Position numbers and translations under genes: made by a program
Part shown: positions 27,400-37,080 of the stretch, piece by piece
Numbering within the stretch: the stretch's first letter is position 1
How the letters are laid out: each line of letters starts with the position of its first letter
Source: Clostridium cibarium
Lineage (GTDB): Bacteria; Bacillota; Clostridia; Clostridiales; Clostridiaceae
Length of the DNA stretch: 58,917 bases
Assembly: GCF_014836335.1 (NCBI RefSeq)
Contig: NZ_JACSRA010000029.1
Span: 1 to 58,917 of the forward strand
Reading direction: 5' to 3'
The notes under the pieces: model-generated
Told to the model about the DNA's origin: nothing
Databases searched by the model: none
Seen by the model: the letters and a program-made list of their open reading frames with translations, nothing else

Positions 27400-28752
27400 T
27401 TATTTAACTGTTATAGATTGTGGAAACTTAATGATTTGTTGTGGATCATATTTCCTTTTTATCTCTTTTAATTTTTCTAAATTTCCACCATAATATTCTT
27501 TTTCATACTCTTCTAATTCTGCACATGGGAAATTAATATATGATCCTTTTGTAATTTCTTTTATGTATTTTACCTTTTCTTTCACAAATTCCACATTTTC
27601 TAAGGCATACTTAGGATCTTCCCATACTGATTGGAAACCCATTATGAATTTCGCATCTCTATAATAAAATGCTGTATCCCTCTTCCCCCTATCCTTAACT
27701 GCTCCACCTAATCCATATAGTGATACAGCTGTATATGTTGATCCTTCTGCTCTATCCTTTACTAGATTTATGATATTTTTCATGTCAGCTTCAGAATAAT
27801 CATCATACACAAATCTTCCTGAAGATTTATACTTTTCGTAAGGTGGATGACTATCTTGAATTATTCTGTTTACTTCTAATACAGTCGTATAATTCAAATC
27901 ATAAATTTCATTTTTAGAAATACCTTTAAAGGATTGTAAAATCAAATCTGCTTCTTCCCTACTACCATAAAATATTCCTGTGATACGAAGTCCATGGCCT
28001 TTTTCTTTTGAATTGTAAATACCCATTTTTAAATTTATTCTTCTATCTAAGTCTTTATAAAGTTTTTGCCACTTCTTAAATCCTTTTATAATTTCGTGAA
28101 ACTTTGTATTTCTACAATCTATATCTATTAATGTTGCCATTTTAATCTTTTTAGGAAGCTTAAATGTCATGCTAGTTATTACCCCAAAGTTTCCTCCACC
28201 AGCTCCTCTAAGAGCCCAAAAAAGATCATTATTACAGTCTTCTGTAGCAACTATTATTTTCCCTTCATAATCAATCATTTCGGCTTCAGTTAGACTATCT
28301 GCTGCTAATCCAAATAATCTACTTGAGTAGCCCCAACCACCTCCTAGAACCAGACCTGAAACTCCAACAGTTGGACATCCTCCCCCTGGAAATGGATATT
28401 CTCTCCTTCCTAAAGCTTCATATAGTTCTCTATTTCTAACTCCACCTTGTATTCTTACTATATTTTTTTCTTCATCTACAATAATCTCATTCATCTTACT
28501 TATATCTATAACTACTACATCATTTCCTGTTGAATAGCCTTCGTAATGATGTCTTCCTGATCTTATCCTTATTTCTAAAGAATTTTTCTTGGCCCATCCT
28601 ATGGCACTTATAATGTCTTTTTTATTTTTACAAAAAACAATTACTAAAGGATATTTTTGAATTGCCCTATTCCACGACTTTCTATCTTCTTCATAATTGA
28701 AATCTTCTCTTGTTGTAATTTCTCCAGTTAGACCACTATAATCAAACTTCAT
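27400..28752 (-). CDS. BBE-type FAD-dependent oxidoreductase, probably bicovalent flavin
   Basis: A 450-residue cytoplasmic flavoprotein of the berberine-bridge-enzyme/vanillyl-alcohol-oxidase superfamily: FAD-binding PCMH domain (about 25-205) and C-terminal BBE segment (about 405-447, INFPCAELEEYEKEYYGGN). Two flavin-linking positions are visible: H68 in RSGRHHYEGYS and C127 in FPGGGCPTVGVSG, as in enzymes with 8-alpha-histidyl and 6-S-cysteinyl FAD. Substrates in the family are often sugars or polyphenols. ATG 28752 is chosen (AGAGGTG seven bases upstream); the start at 28782 precedes that site. It is monocistronic. Confidence 0.9.
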   Translation of the reverse strand: MKFDYSGLTGEITTREDFNYEEDRKSWNRAIQKYPLVIVFCKNKKDIISAIGWAKKNSLEIRIRSGRHHYEGYSTGNDVVVIDISKMNEIIVDEEKNIVRIQGGVRNRELYEALGRREYPFPGGGCPTVGVSGLVLGGGWGYSSRLFGLAADSLTEAEMIDYEGKIIVATEDCNNDLFWALRGAGGGNFGVITSMTFKLPKKIKMATLIDIDCRNTKFHEIIKGFKKWQKLYKDLDRRINLKMGIYNSKEKGHGLRITGIFYGSREEADLILQSFKGISKNEIYDLNYTTVLEVNRIIQDSHPPYEKYKSSGRFVYDDYSEADMKNIINLVKDRAEGSTYTAVSLYGLGGAVKDRGKRDTAFYYRDAKFIMGFQSVWEDPKYALENVEFVKEKVKYIKEITKGSYINFPCAELEEYEKEYYGGNLEKLKEIKRKYDPQQIIKFPQSITVK

Positions 28753-28891
28753 ACTTCTCTCACCTCTTTTATTTATTTTCAACTTAACTCAATATATTAG
28801 AGAAATTATACTATACAAGCACAATTATATACAATATTACTATGAAGATGTATGTACACTTTTTTAAATAAAAGATCATATATAAAATTAA

Positions 28892-28937
28892 AACTAGTAG
28901 AAAACCTTATGCTTAACGCTTAATTTTTCTACTAGTT
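28892..28937 (-). terminator. Terminator of the 41-aa ORF
   Basis: A 13-bp stem AACTAGTAGAAAA/TTTTCTACTAGTT has a 20-base loop, with T-rich sequence on both sides; it lies downstream of the small gene. Confidence 0.7.
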
Positions 28938-28974
28938 AATTTTTTTATAATGATTTCAACTTACTTAAGTACTA

Positions 28975-29100
28975 TTATTTTTCAGCTCTTGGAATGCCTT
29001 TTGTTGGTTTATGCATATCTCCATCTAATCCTCTTTCATTAGCTGTGCCAGTATTAGTTGGTTCATCAAGGCTCCTTTTTTTTGATTTATTCTCTACCAT
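28975..29100 (-). CDS. Small polar protein, 41 residues, unknown function
   Basis: A short ORF with a good ribosome site (AGGTGAT, ATG 29100) and its own terminator. The product begins MVENKSKKRSLDEPTNTG and ends PTKGIPRAEK; it is hydrophilic, rich in K, E, G and P, has no cysteine, TM or signal, and looks disordered. I do not recognise it. The ribosome site, the terminator and the clean codon pattern make it a real gene rather than chance. Confidence 0.65.
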   Translation of the reverse strand: MVENKSKKRSLDEPTNTGTANERGLDGDMHKPTKGIPRAEK

Positions 29101-29297
29101 CTTTATCACCTCATGTAGTAGTTTTTCTAATTAACTGAGTTTATATTCATATACTCAATTATTGTATCATTATTTAATTTTTTCTTTACTAAGCAACCAA
29201 GCTCAATAAAAATGTTTATTTTACTTTTAAGGAAAAAAGTAGTATATTTAAGAAAATAGACAACATATTAACTATTTTAAACTAAGGAGATGCAAAA

Positions 29298-29786
29298 ATG
29301 AACAAATATTATATACAGCAAATTTTTTCAACGATTTTCTATTTGTCAAATAAAATTCAAGTACAAGGTGATAAGCTAGACAAAAGAATAACCGTACGAC
29401 AGTGGATGGTACTTTTAACGATTTTACATTTACCAGAAAACAATGCATCATACAGCCGCATAGCAGATAAGATGGGATGTACAAAACAGAATGTAAAACA
29501 CATTATTGATAGTTTGCAAAAAAAGAACTATGTTATTTTGGAAAAGAACGAAAAAGATAAACGTGCCATAAATATCAAAATAACAACAGAATGTTCAGAA
29601 ATCATGAAAGAATATTATAAAAACGGAGATAAGTATCTTAAAAATATCTTTTCCAATTTTGAAGAAAAAGAACTAAAAACCTTATGTGAATCACTAAAGA
29701 AAATAGCCAATTACGATGGGAGTAATTGGACTGGCTATGAAGAAATCGTTAATATAGGAGGAAAACCTAATGAAAAACAATTGTAA
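29298..29786 (+). CDS. MarR-family transcriptional regulator
   Basis: A 162-residue winged-helix regulator: helices TVRQWMVLLTILHLPEN, recognition region YSRIADKMGCTKQNVKHIID, and wing KNYVILEKNEKDKRAINIKIT. The tail is somewhat longer than usual (GSNWTGYEEIVNIGGKP). Its last 17 bases overlap the start of the acyl hydrolase gene, so the two are co-expressed, and the regulator probably controls its own operon in response to an acid or fatty-acyl compound (inference). The start follows AAGGAG. Confidence 0.92.
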   Translation: MNKYYIQQIFSTIFYLSNKIQVQGDKLDKRITVRQWMVLLTILHLPENNASYSRIADKMGCTKQNVKHIIDSLQKKNYVILEKNEKDKRAINIKITTECSEIMKEYYKNGDKYLKNIFSNFEEKELKTLCESLKKIANYDGSNWTGYEEIVNIGGKPNEKQL

Positions 29787-31086
29787 AATAAGTATTCTTC
29801 CAGAAGTATCAAGAACAGATGAACCTGTAAATATAAAACTAAGCGGACTTCTTAAAAATGAAAAAGTGACTATTCGTGCTCTAAGTAATGACTATTATTG
29901 TATAAATGCTTCCATATTTGATGTAGGAGATAAATCAATATGGGAATCTTATGCAACCTTTGTAGCAGATGAAAATGGAAATATAGATTTAGAAAATGCT
30001 CAGCCCATTGAAGGAACATATGAAAATATAAATAACATGGGGCTTTTCTATTCCATGAGTGTGAAAAAAAACATAAAAGCTAATGTACCTACAAAATTAA
30101 GTGATATAGGTGAAAACAGAAGTTACACTATTACCTTTCAAGTAGAGAATAATGGTGTAGTCATTGCATCCAAAGAACATAAAAGGATTTATTGTGATTC
30201 AAATATTAGAAGTGTAGATATAATAGAAAACAACCTTTTAGCAAGATATTTTACTACAAAAGATAATACACCCAAGCCTGCAGTAATTATTTTAAGCGGA
30301 AGTGATGGTAGAATCGAAAAGGCACAAGCAATTGCTGAACTTTTTGCAATGCATGGATATTCAGCGCTGGCTCTATCTTACTTTGCTCTTGAAGGAACCA
30401 ATGTTAGTCTAAGTTGTATTAATCTTGAATGTGTTGAAAATGCAATAAATTGGTTAAAAAAACAAGATACCGTAATTAAAAATAAGATTGGAATTTACGG
30501 TAGATCCAAAGGCGGTGAAATGGCTTTACTTGCTGCATCTATGTTTAAAGACATAAGTTGTGTTATTGCTAATACACCTAGCTGTTATATTTATGAAGGT
30601 TTAAAAACTAATAAATTTCCTTCTAAACATTCATCATGGATGTATAAAGGAAATGAAATTCCTTATATAAAGTTTACTTTCTCTATTTTACTTAAAACAC
30701 TTATTAAAATGATGTTAAGAGATAAAGAAGGAATAGCATGGATGTACAGTAAACTTATTGATAAAGGAAATATTAACGAAGCTACAATTCCAGTAGAGAA
30801 AATACACGGACCAATTTTAATGGTTTCATCTTCAAAAGATAAAATTTGGCCTTCTAAAATTCACTGCAAAACAATTGTAAAATTACTAAAAAAATCTAAC
30901 TTTAAATATGAATATAAACATATTTCTTATGAAAAATCAGGCCACATGCTAACAATTCCTTATCAATCTATATATCCTTCAAATAAATATCCAGATGACA
31001 TTGATAGTTATGGAGAAGCAAATGTTAACTGCTGGAATGAAACTATAAGTTTTTTAGATAAATGGTTACAATTAAATTTAAAATAA
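29770..31086 (+). CDS. Acyl-CoA thioesterase/BAAT-family alpha/beta hydrolase
   Basis: A 438-residue two-domain protein: N-terminal Ig-like acyl-CoA thioesterase/BAAT domain (about 5-135, RTDEPVNIKLSGL...) and C-terminal BAAT hydrolase domain. The catalytic triad appears as Ser in GRSKGGEMAL, Asp in SSKDKIWPS and His in EKSGHML. The family hydrolyses or transfers acyl groups from CoA thioesters; a serine nucleophile points to hydrolysis. No signal peptide, so cytoplasmic. Such genes in Firmicutes often travel with a MarR regulator, as here; natural substrate unknown. GGAGG is eight bases upstream. Confidence 0.88.
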   Translation: MKNNCKISILPEVSRTDEPVNIKLSGLLKNEKVTIRALSNDYYCINASIFDVGDKSIWESYATFVADENGNIDLENAQPIEGTYENINNMGLFYSMSVKKNIKANVPTKLSDIGENRSYTITFQVENNGVVIASKEHKRIYCDSNIRSVDIIENNLLARYFTTKDNTPKPAVIILSGSDGRIEKAQAIAELFAMHGYSALALSYFALEGTNVSLSCINLECVENAINWLKKQDTVIKNKIGIYGRSKGGEMALLAASMFKDISCVIANTPSCYIYEGLKTNKFPSKHSSWMYKGNEIPYIKFTFSILLKTLIKMMLRDKEGIAWMYSKLIDKGNINEATIPVEKIHGPILMVSSSKDKIWPSKIHCKTIVKLLKKSNFKYEYKHISYEKSGHMLTIPYQSIYPSNKYPDDIDSYGEANVNCWNETISFLDKWLQLNLK

Positions 31087-31181
31087 GACATGGTATAAAA
31101 AGTTATTCCTATTTTCAATAATACCTGTTATTAAAAAGAGCACTCACCTGTCTAATAATAATGATTTTATCTCTCAAAGCA

Positions 31182-31251
31182 GCATTTTACCAGCATATTC
31201 TGAAGAATATTACCATACTAGAATAAATATTCTTCAGAATATTGCCATATA
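31182..31251. repeat. Dispersed paired-palindrome repeat, copy 1
   Basis: Contains two 16-base near-palindromes ATATTCT-NN-AGAATAT at 31195-31210 and 31227-31242, in a flank reading GCATTTTACCAG. Closely matches a second element at 56882-56948 with identical spacing. Here the two palindromes are exact inverted copies (centres GA and TC), so the whole can also fold into one long hairpin between two convergent genes. Confidence 0.75.
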
Positions 31252-31302
31252 AATAAATTATGGTAGCTATTCTTAACAATGTTGTTCTCACTAATCTATA
31301 GC

Positions 31303-31941
31303 TTACATTACTAAATATAATATTTCTTCAAAATTATCAATAACATAATCATATTCTTGAACATTTCCAAAGCCATATCTTGCATACACAAATGGAATTT
31401 CCGCCACTTTTGCTGACTCTGCATCTCCATTAGTATCCCCTACATAAATTGGGTTTTTTAACCCATTTCTTTCTATTATAATTTTATTGTTTTCTCCTTT
31501 AGATAGTCCTGTCACTCCTGAACATTCAAAATCAATAAAATATTTATTTAATTTATGTGCTTTAAAGAAACATTGTATATAGCCGTCTTGACAATTGCTA
31601 ACTATAAACAACTTATATTTCTCTGATAACTTTTTTAATGTCTCCTCTAACTTAGGATACAACATTCCACCATGTTCTCCTAAATAAACTTGTTCTGTTT
31701 CACAACATTCTTTCATTAACTTCATTTGAAATTCTTCCTCTAAATTTGGAAACAACTTTTTGCCTATTTCATTTATTTGAAGCCCCATGCATCCTTCCAT
31801 ATCTTTAGGTGTTACTACCTTTGTTACATTGGGGTAATTTGCTAATATTGTTTTCCATGCACCACAAACTCCTTCTATGGCATTCCAAAGAGTTCCATCT
31901 AAATCAAAAATAATACTATCAATATTCATTTTTATTTTCAT
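31303..31941 (-). CDS. HAD-superfamily phosphatase (PGMB/Gph-like)
   Basis: A 212-residue cytoplasmic hydrolase: motif I IIFDLDGTLWNA, motif II FIVSNCQ, motif III Lys in GLSKGENN and motif IV YVGDTNGDAESAK. The cap is inserted after motif I (alpha-helical, C1 type). Substrate cannot be told; relatives act on phosphoglycolate, sugar phosphates or nucleotides. It stands alone. The ribosome site AGGAAG is ten bases upstream of ATG 31941. Confidence 0.9.
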   Translation of the reverse strand: MKIKMNIDSIIFDLDGTLWNAIEGVCGAWKTILANYPNVTKVVTPKDMEGCMGLQINEIGKKLFPNLEEEFQMKLMKECCETEQVYLGEHGGMLYPKLEETLKKLSEKYKLFIVSNCQDGYIQCFFKAHKLNKYFIDFECSGVTGLSKGENNKIIIERNGLKNPIYVGDTNGDAESAKVAEIPFVYARYGFGNVQEYDYVIDNFEEILYLVM

Positions 31942-32029
31942 AGCACAAACACTTCCTTTCTCTGATCAACTTTAACAATAAATAACAATTACAATTTTAC
32001 CTCTTATATTTCGGATTGTCTAAAAGAAA

Positions 32030-32059
32030 ATGGGTCAATACTAAAAAGTACTAACCCAT
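32030..32059 (-). terminator. Terminator of the gal operon
   Basis: A 13-position stem with two G-T type pairs (32030-32042 with 32047-32059) lies just after galM, followed by TTTTCTTTT on the minus strand. Confidence 0.75.
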
Positions 32060-32072
32060 GTTAATATATAAC

Positions 32073-33128
32073 CTACCTAGTTAAAAACTTATAAACTGTT
32101 GTATGCTTATATTTCTCTCCAGCCTTTAATATAGGTGATGGAAAATGTTTATGCTTTAAGGCATTAGGAAAATATTGAGTTTCTAAAGCTAATGCTGAGT
32201 GCTTTCTGTATATGGCATTATCTGTGCAATTCTCATGTTCATCAAGGAAGTTTCCAGTATATAATTGAATTCCTGGTTTTGTTGTGTAAACTTCCATAGC
32301 TCTTCCACTAGCTTCATCGAAAAGTTCTGCTGCTTTTTCTGGTGTCTTCCCACTTACATTAAGAACCCAATTATGATCATATCCGTTTCCAAGTTTTATT
32401 TGTTCATAATCACTAAATATTCCATCTTCAATAGCTTTCTCTTCTCTAAGATCTAAAGGAGTTTCCTCCACACTTCTTATTTCACCTATTGGAACACATT
32501 CATTATTTATTGCAGTAAATTTATCTGCATTAATCATAATCTTATGTTTTAGAATACTTCCTGATGCATGACCTGACAAATTGAAATATGAATGGCTTGT
32601 TAAATTCACTACTGTATCTTTATCTGATACTGCAAAATAATCTATCTCTAGTGAATTTTCATTAGTTAACCTATATATAACTTTAACATTTAAGTTTCCT
32701 GGAAAGCCTTCTTCCCCATCTTTACTTAGATAAGAAAGTTCAAGGTATTCATCATCTTCATTTTGTACTATATTTGCATCCCATAAAGCTTTGTGAAATC
32801 CCTTAAATCCTCCATGTTGATGATTGTTTCCTTCATTTTTACTTAGGTTATAAATCTCACCATTAATTTCAAAAGCTGCCCCTTCTATTCTATTTGCATG
32901 TCTTCCTACGATTGCTCCTAGATAAGGCTCATTTTTAAGATAACCCTCCAGTTTGTCGTAGCCTAATACAATATCATCAAGTTTCCCATTTCTATCAGGT
33001 GTTATTATAGAAATTACTACACCTCCAAAGTTTGATATTTTAACTGTCATCTCTTTATTACTTAAAGTAAAAATATCAACGTCTTGTCCTTCTGGTGTCT
33101 TTCCATAAAACTCTCTTTTAATCCCCAC
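32073..33128 (-). CDS. galM: Aldose 1-epimerase (galactose mutarotase)
   Basis: Interconverts alpha and beta anomers of galactose/glucose, feeding galactokinase. A 351-residue protein with GalM signatures: GAIVGRHANRIEGA, NNHQHGGFKGFHKALW with catalytic His, VNLTSHSYFNLSG with catalytic His, NGYDHNWVL and the Glu in ALETQYFPNAL. The start is GTG 33128, which shares its first base with the galT stop (TTATAGTG); GAGGTG lies five bases upstream. Last gene of galK-E-T-M. Confidence 0.95.
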   Translation of the reverse strand: MGIKREFYGKTPEGQDVDIFTLSNKEMTVKISNFGGVVISIITPDRNGKLDDIVLGYDKLEGYLKNEPYLGAIVGRHANRIEGAAFEINGEIYNLSKNEGNNHQHGGFKGFHKALWDANIVQNEDDEYLELSYLSKDGEEGFPGNLNVKVIYRLTNENSLEIDYFAVSDKDTVVNLTSHSYFNLSGHASGSILKHKIMINADKFTAINNECVPIGEIRSVEETPLDLREEKAIEDGIFSDYEQIKLGNGYDHNWVLNVSGKTPEKAAELFDEASGRAMEVYTTKPGIQLYTGNFLDEHENCTDNAIYRKHSALALETQYFPNALKHKHFPSPILKAGEKYKHTTVYKFLTR

Positions 33129-34633
33129 TATAACACCTCTTTTTCAGTATTTAAGTAATTAATAAATCTCTTAAGACCTTCTTTTCCTTCTTCATTTCTT
33201 TTATATACCCCAGCATCTTCAAGAACTCTTAAGAACTTATATCCTACTTCTTTATCTAAAATAATTTGAACAGTTTCTAATGTTATTTCATTTTTATATT
33301 TTTCTTTTAATTCATCAGCCCACTTAATGTGATATTCAGCTATTGAATTTTCTTCCCCTAGAAGATATTTCTTAACTTCCTGTAATTCAGTTTTAAGTCT
33401 AGCTGGTAAAACTGCAAGTCCCATTACTTCTATTAATCCGATGTTTTCCTTTTTAATATGTTGTACATCTTCATGTGGATGGAAAATTCCTAGTGGATGT
33501 TCTTCACTTGTTCTATTGTTACGCAGTACTAAATCTACCTCATAAAAATCTCCTCTTTTTCTTGCAATAGGAGTTATTGTATTATGAGGAATATCCTCTG
33601 TAAATGCAAACACTCCACTCTCTTCATCAGAGTATCCTCTCCACTTATTTAAAATATAATCTGATGCTTCTACTAATGATCCTATATTTTCACCTCTTAA
33701 TCTCATTACTGATAAAGGCCATTTTACAACTGAAAATCTTATATCCTCATAACCATTTACTTTAAATGAAAAATCATCTTCTGATTTTGCCATGGGGAAC
33801 TCATAAGCTCCACCTTGGTAGTGATCATGGGTTAATATGGAGCCTCCTACTATAGGAAGATCTGCATTTGAACCTACAAAATAGTGTGGAAATTTTTCTA
33901 TAAATCTAAGTAACCTTTCAAATGCATCTCTATTAATCTTCATATCTCTATGATCTTTACATAGAACTATGCAGTGCTCATTGTAATAAGAATAAGGAGA
34001 ATACTGTAAGTACCAATCTTCACCTAACAAATCTAAAGGAATTATTCTATGGTTTGAACGTGCAGGGTGATTTATTCTTCCAACATATCCTTCGTTTTCA
34101 ACACATAGCAAACATTTTGGATAGTTTGTACTTTTAACTTCTTTTGCTTTTGCTATATCCTTTGGATTTTTTTCAGGCTTAGAAAGGTTTATTGTTATAT
34201 CTAAATCTCCATATTCTGTTCCAACTTTATAGCTAATATTTTTTGCTATTCTCTTGGTTTGAATATAATTATTATTTTTACTTAATTCATAAAAATAATT
34301 TGTTGCTTTAACTGGGCTTTCATCATACTTTTTATAAAAATTTCTTATAACTTCCGAAGGCTTACTCATAAAGCAATTCATAATTTTAGATGCTAATATA
34401 TCTTTTTCATCTGATAAGTCTTCAATTATATTATTTTCTGCTGCAAAATCAACTAACTCATCTAAAATATCAGGTATAGTTTCTTCACTTAAATCAATTG
34501 TTTTCTTTTCTATATCTTTTAAATTAAATAAATCCATAACTTGATTTGTACAATATATCTCATCTTGTTTTTCAATTAAATCACTTTTTATAGCTTTTGC
34601 AACTAACAATTGAATTTTATCTTGTAGTTCCAT
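33128..34633 (-). CDS. galT: Galactose-1-phosphate uridylyltransferase, Firmicute (class II) type
   Basis: Transfers UMP between UDP-glucose and galactose-1-phosphate. A 501-residue protein, the long GalT class typical of lactobacilli and clostridia rather than the 350-residue E. coli form. Features are KCLLCVENEGYVGR, FPHYFVGSNADLPIVGGS and the active-site HDHYQGG. It starts 12 bases after galE with AAGGAGG and ends overlapping galM. Confidence 0.95.
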   Translation of the reverse strand: MELQDKIQLLVAKAIKSDLIEKQDEIYCTNQVMDLFNLKDIEKKTIDLSEETIPDILDELVDFAAENNIIEDLSDEKDILASKIMNCFMSKPSEVIRNFYKKYDESPVKATNYFYELSKNNNYIQTKRIAKNISYKVGTEYGDLDITINLSKPEKNPKDIAKAKEVKSTNYPKCLLCVENEGYVGRINHPARSNHRIIPLDLLGEDWYLQYSPYSYYNEHCIVLCKDHRDMKINRDAFERLLRFIEKFPHYFVGSNADLPIVGGSILTHDHYQGGAYEFPMAKSEDDFSFKVNGYEDIRFSVVKWPLSVMRLRGENIGSLVEASDYILNKWRGYSDEESGVFAFTEDIPHNTITPIARKRGDFYEVDLVLRNNRTSEEHPLGIFHPHEDVQHIKKENIGLIEVMGLAVLPARLKTELQEVKKYLLGEENSIAEYHIKWADELKEKYKNEITLETVQIILDKEVGYKFLRVLEDAGVYKRNEEGKEGLKRFINYLNTEKEVL

Positions 34634-34645
34634 AGTAATCCCTCC

Positions 34646-35635
34646 TTAATCGTTAAAGCCATTTGGGTTATTCTTATGCCAATTCCAAGCATCTTGAATT
34701 ATCTTTTCAACTGATGTTTTACTTGGAGCCCATCCTAAAATTTCTCTAGCTTTTTTAGATGCTGCAATTAATTTACTTGGATCCCCTGCTCTTCTTTCAC
34801 CTAATACTGTTGGTATTTGATGTCCAGTTACTTTTCTAGCTACTTCTATTATTTCTTTTACTGAGAATCCAGTACTACTTCCAAGGTTAAATACATTACT
34901 TGTATTATTTTTCACTAGATATTTAAGAGCTAAAATATGTGCATCTACAAGATCTTCTACATGAATATAATCTCTTACACATGTTCCATCTTCAGTGTCA
35001 TAATCCTCTCCATAAATAGTAATAGCTTCTCTCTTTCCTAGAGGTACTTGCAAAACTAAAGGAATTAAATGAGTTTCTGGAGTATGATCTTCTCCTATTT
35101 TTGCACTTTCTTTAGCACCTGCTACATTGAAATATCTTAAAGCTACATATTTTATTCCATAAGCTGTATCACACCATTTCATCATCTTTTCCATCATTAA
35201 CTTAGATTCACCATAAGCATTAGTTGGAGAAGTTTCTGCATCTTCAGTTATTGGAATCTGTTTTGGCTCTCCATAAGTAGCTGCAGTAGATGAAAATACA
35301 ATATACTTAACGTTAAATTCATTCATAGCTGATAACAAAACTTCTGTACCATATACATTATTATCAAAATATTTAATAGGATTAGTCATTGATTCACCAA
35401 CAAGGGAATTTGCTGCAAAATGCATTACTCCTTCAATCTTTTCTTTTGAAAATACTCCTCTTAAGAATTCAATATCTCTTATATCTCCTTCATAAAACTT
35501 TGCACCTTCTGCAATTGCATCTTTATGTCCAGTTTGAAGATTATCTATAACTATAACATCATAGCCATTTTCAATAAGTTTGCTTGTTGCATGGGAACCT
35601 ATATATCCAGCTCCCCCAAGAACTAAAACACTCAT
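34646..35635 (-). CDS. galE: UDP-glucose 4-epimerase
   Basis: Interconverts UDP-galactose and UDP-glucose with bound NAD. A 329-residue SDR protein: GGAGYIGSHA nucleotide motif, FSSTAATYGEP, catalytic YGESK (Tyr and Lys), and C-terminal RRAGDPSKLIAAS. The start codon overlaps the galK stop by one base (TTTAATG) and its AAGGAGG sits inside the galK end, so the two are coupled. Confidence 0.97.
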   Translation of the reverse strand: MSVLVLGGAGYIGSHATSKLIENGYDVIVIDNLQTGHKDAIAEGAKFYEGDIRDIEFLRGVFSKEKIEGVMHFAANSLVGESMTNPIKYFDNNVYGTEVLLSAMNEFNVKYIVFSSTAATYGEPKQIPITEDAETSPTNAYGESKLMMEKMMKWCDTAYGIKYVALRYFNVAGAKESAKIGEDHTPETHLIPLVLQVPLGKREAITIYGEDYDTEDGTCVRDYIHVEDLVDAHILALKYLVKNNTSNVFNLGSSTGFSVKEIIEVARKVTGHQIPTVLGERRAGDPSKLIAASKKAREILGWAPSKTSVEKIIQDAWNWHKNNPNGFND

Positions 35636-36804
35636 TAAATTACCTCCTTAGCGCCATCACCAATATTTGCAATATAAAAATCTGCCTTATATCCTATTTC
35701 ATTTAAGTAAGTATTTGATACGTTTTCTATAAACTTATCTGTAGAATCCTTTTTAACTATAGCTATAGCGCAACCACCAAAACCAGCTCCAGTCATTCTT
35801 GCACCAAGGATCCCTTCTTGCTTCCACGCTGTTTCAGCTAAAGTATCTAGTTCTTTTCCTGTTACTTCATAATCATTCTTTAATGAAATATGAGATTGAT
35901 TAATAAGTTCTCCAAATGCTTTTAAGTTACCTTTATTAAGTTCTTCTGTTGCTTTTACTGTTCTTATATTTTCATAAACAGCATGTTTAGCTCTCTTTAA
36001 TATAACTTCATCCTTTATTAGATATTTATATTTTTCAAAAGTTTCAGCATCTAATTCTCCTAAAGCATTAATCTTAAGCTCCTTTTGTAAAATCGCTAAA
36101 GCTTCTTCACATTCTGCTCTTCTTTCATTATATTTTGAATCTGCAAGTTCACGTCTCTTATTTGTGTTCATTATTATAATGTTGTAATCATCTAACTTTA
36201 CTGGTGCATATGAATATTCTAATGTATTGCAATCAAGTAAAATTGCACAATCTTTTTTACCCATTCCTATCGCAAATTGATCCATTATTCCACTATTAAC
36301 ACCTATATAATTGTTTTCCACAGCTTTTCCTGTTTTTATTAAGTCTATAGTATCAACATCAAAATTAAACATATTTTTTAGTAAAACTCCAGTTACAAGT
36401 TCAATAGAAGCAGATGATGAAAGGCCAGCTCCATTTGGTATTTCTCCATAAAATAAAATATCCATACCTTTATCTATTTTATATCCACTCTTTTCTAAAG
36501 TTTGAATCATACCTTTAACATAGTTTGTCCAATTATCTTCTTTTTTGTAATCTAAATCATCTAGACTAACTTCTCTAACTCCTAGGCTATCAAAATTCAT
36601 GGAATATAATGAGCACTTGTTGCTGTTATTAAAACTTGCTACTGCATATGTTCCTAAAGTGATTGAACAAGGAAATACATGCCCTCCATTATAATCTGTG
36701 TGTTCTCCAATAAGATTTATTCTACCTGGCGCAAAGAAAAATCTTTCAGGGCTCTTTGCGAAAACGCTTTCAAATTTCGTTCTTAACATGTCTATAGTGT
36801 TCAT
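35635..36804 (-). CDS. galK: Galactokinase
   Basis: Phosphorylates galactose at C1. A 389-residue GHMP kinase: signature GRINLIGEHTDYNGGHV, ATP loop GAGLSSSASIEL, and C-terminal GARMTGAGFGGCAIAI. ATG 36804 is chosen because GGAGG lies nine bases upstream; the in-frame GTG at 36813 directly touches the ribosome site. First gene of the Leloir operon; its promoter carries GalR-type half sites. Confidence 0.97.
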   Translation of the reverse strand: MNTIDMLRTKFESVFAKSPERFFFAPGRINLIGEHTDYNGGHVFPCSITLGTYAVASFNNSNKCSLYSMNFDSLGVREVSLDDLDYKKEDNWTNYVKGMIQTLEKSGYKIDKGMDILFYGEIPNGAGLSSSASIELVTGVLLKNMFNFDVDTIDLIKTGKAVENNYIGVNSGIMDQFAIGMGKKDCAILLDCNTLEYSYAPVKLDDYNIIIMNTNKRRELADSKYNERRAECEEALAILQKELKINALGELDAETFEKYKYLIKDEVILKRAKHAVYENIRTVKATEELNKGNLKAFGELINQSHISLKNDYEVTGKELDTLAETAWKQEGILGARMTGAGFGGCAIAIVKKDSTDKFIENVSNTYLNEIGYKADFYIANIGDGAKEVI

Positions 36805-36838
36805 AACTTTCACCCTCCAATAAATAATTTATATATCA

Positions 36839-36902
36839 ATTATAAATCGATTTCAGTAAAATTTCAATTATTTTTTTACTAAAACTTTATTGCTTTTTTA
36901 CT
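36839..36902 (-). promoter_or_regulatory. gal promoter with GalR-type operator half sites
   Basis: On the minus strand TTGAAA (36867-36862) and TATAAT (36844-36839) are 17 bases apart. On the plus strand half sites AGTAAAA (36855-36861), TTTTACT (36874-36880) and TTTTACT (36896-36902) flank or fill the -35/spacer. The last two are 22 bases apart, about two helical turns. The same half sites form the palindrome upstream of the LacI-family gene. Confidence 0.75.
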
Positions 36903-37080
36903 AAAGTTTCTAAAAATAAAAAAGCCATTATTGACCTCTCTAATATAATAATGATTAAAATTTTTTATTTAATAACTCAAACGGTAACTTATATTAAATA
37001 TTTGTATTTATTCATATATATGTTGTATAATTCAATAAAGTCATACAATATATATTTGAGTTTGAAAGGATAAAAGTATA

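Noticed and set aside
31182..31251. CRISPR-like array from repeated palindromes
   Set aside because: Only two units per site, no spacer regularity beyond the pair, no cas genes in the window.
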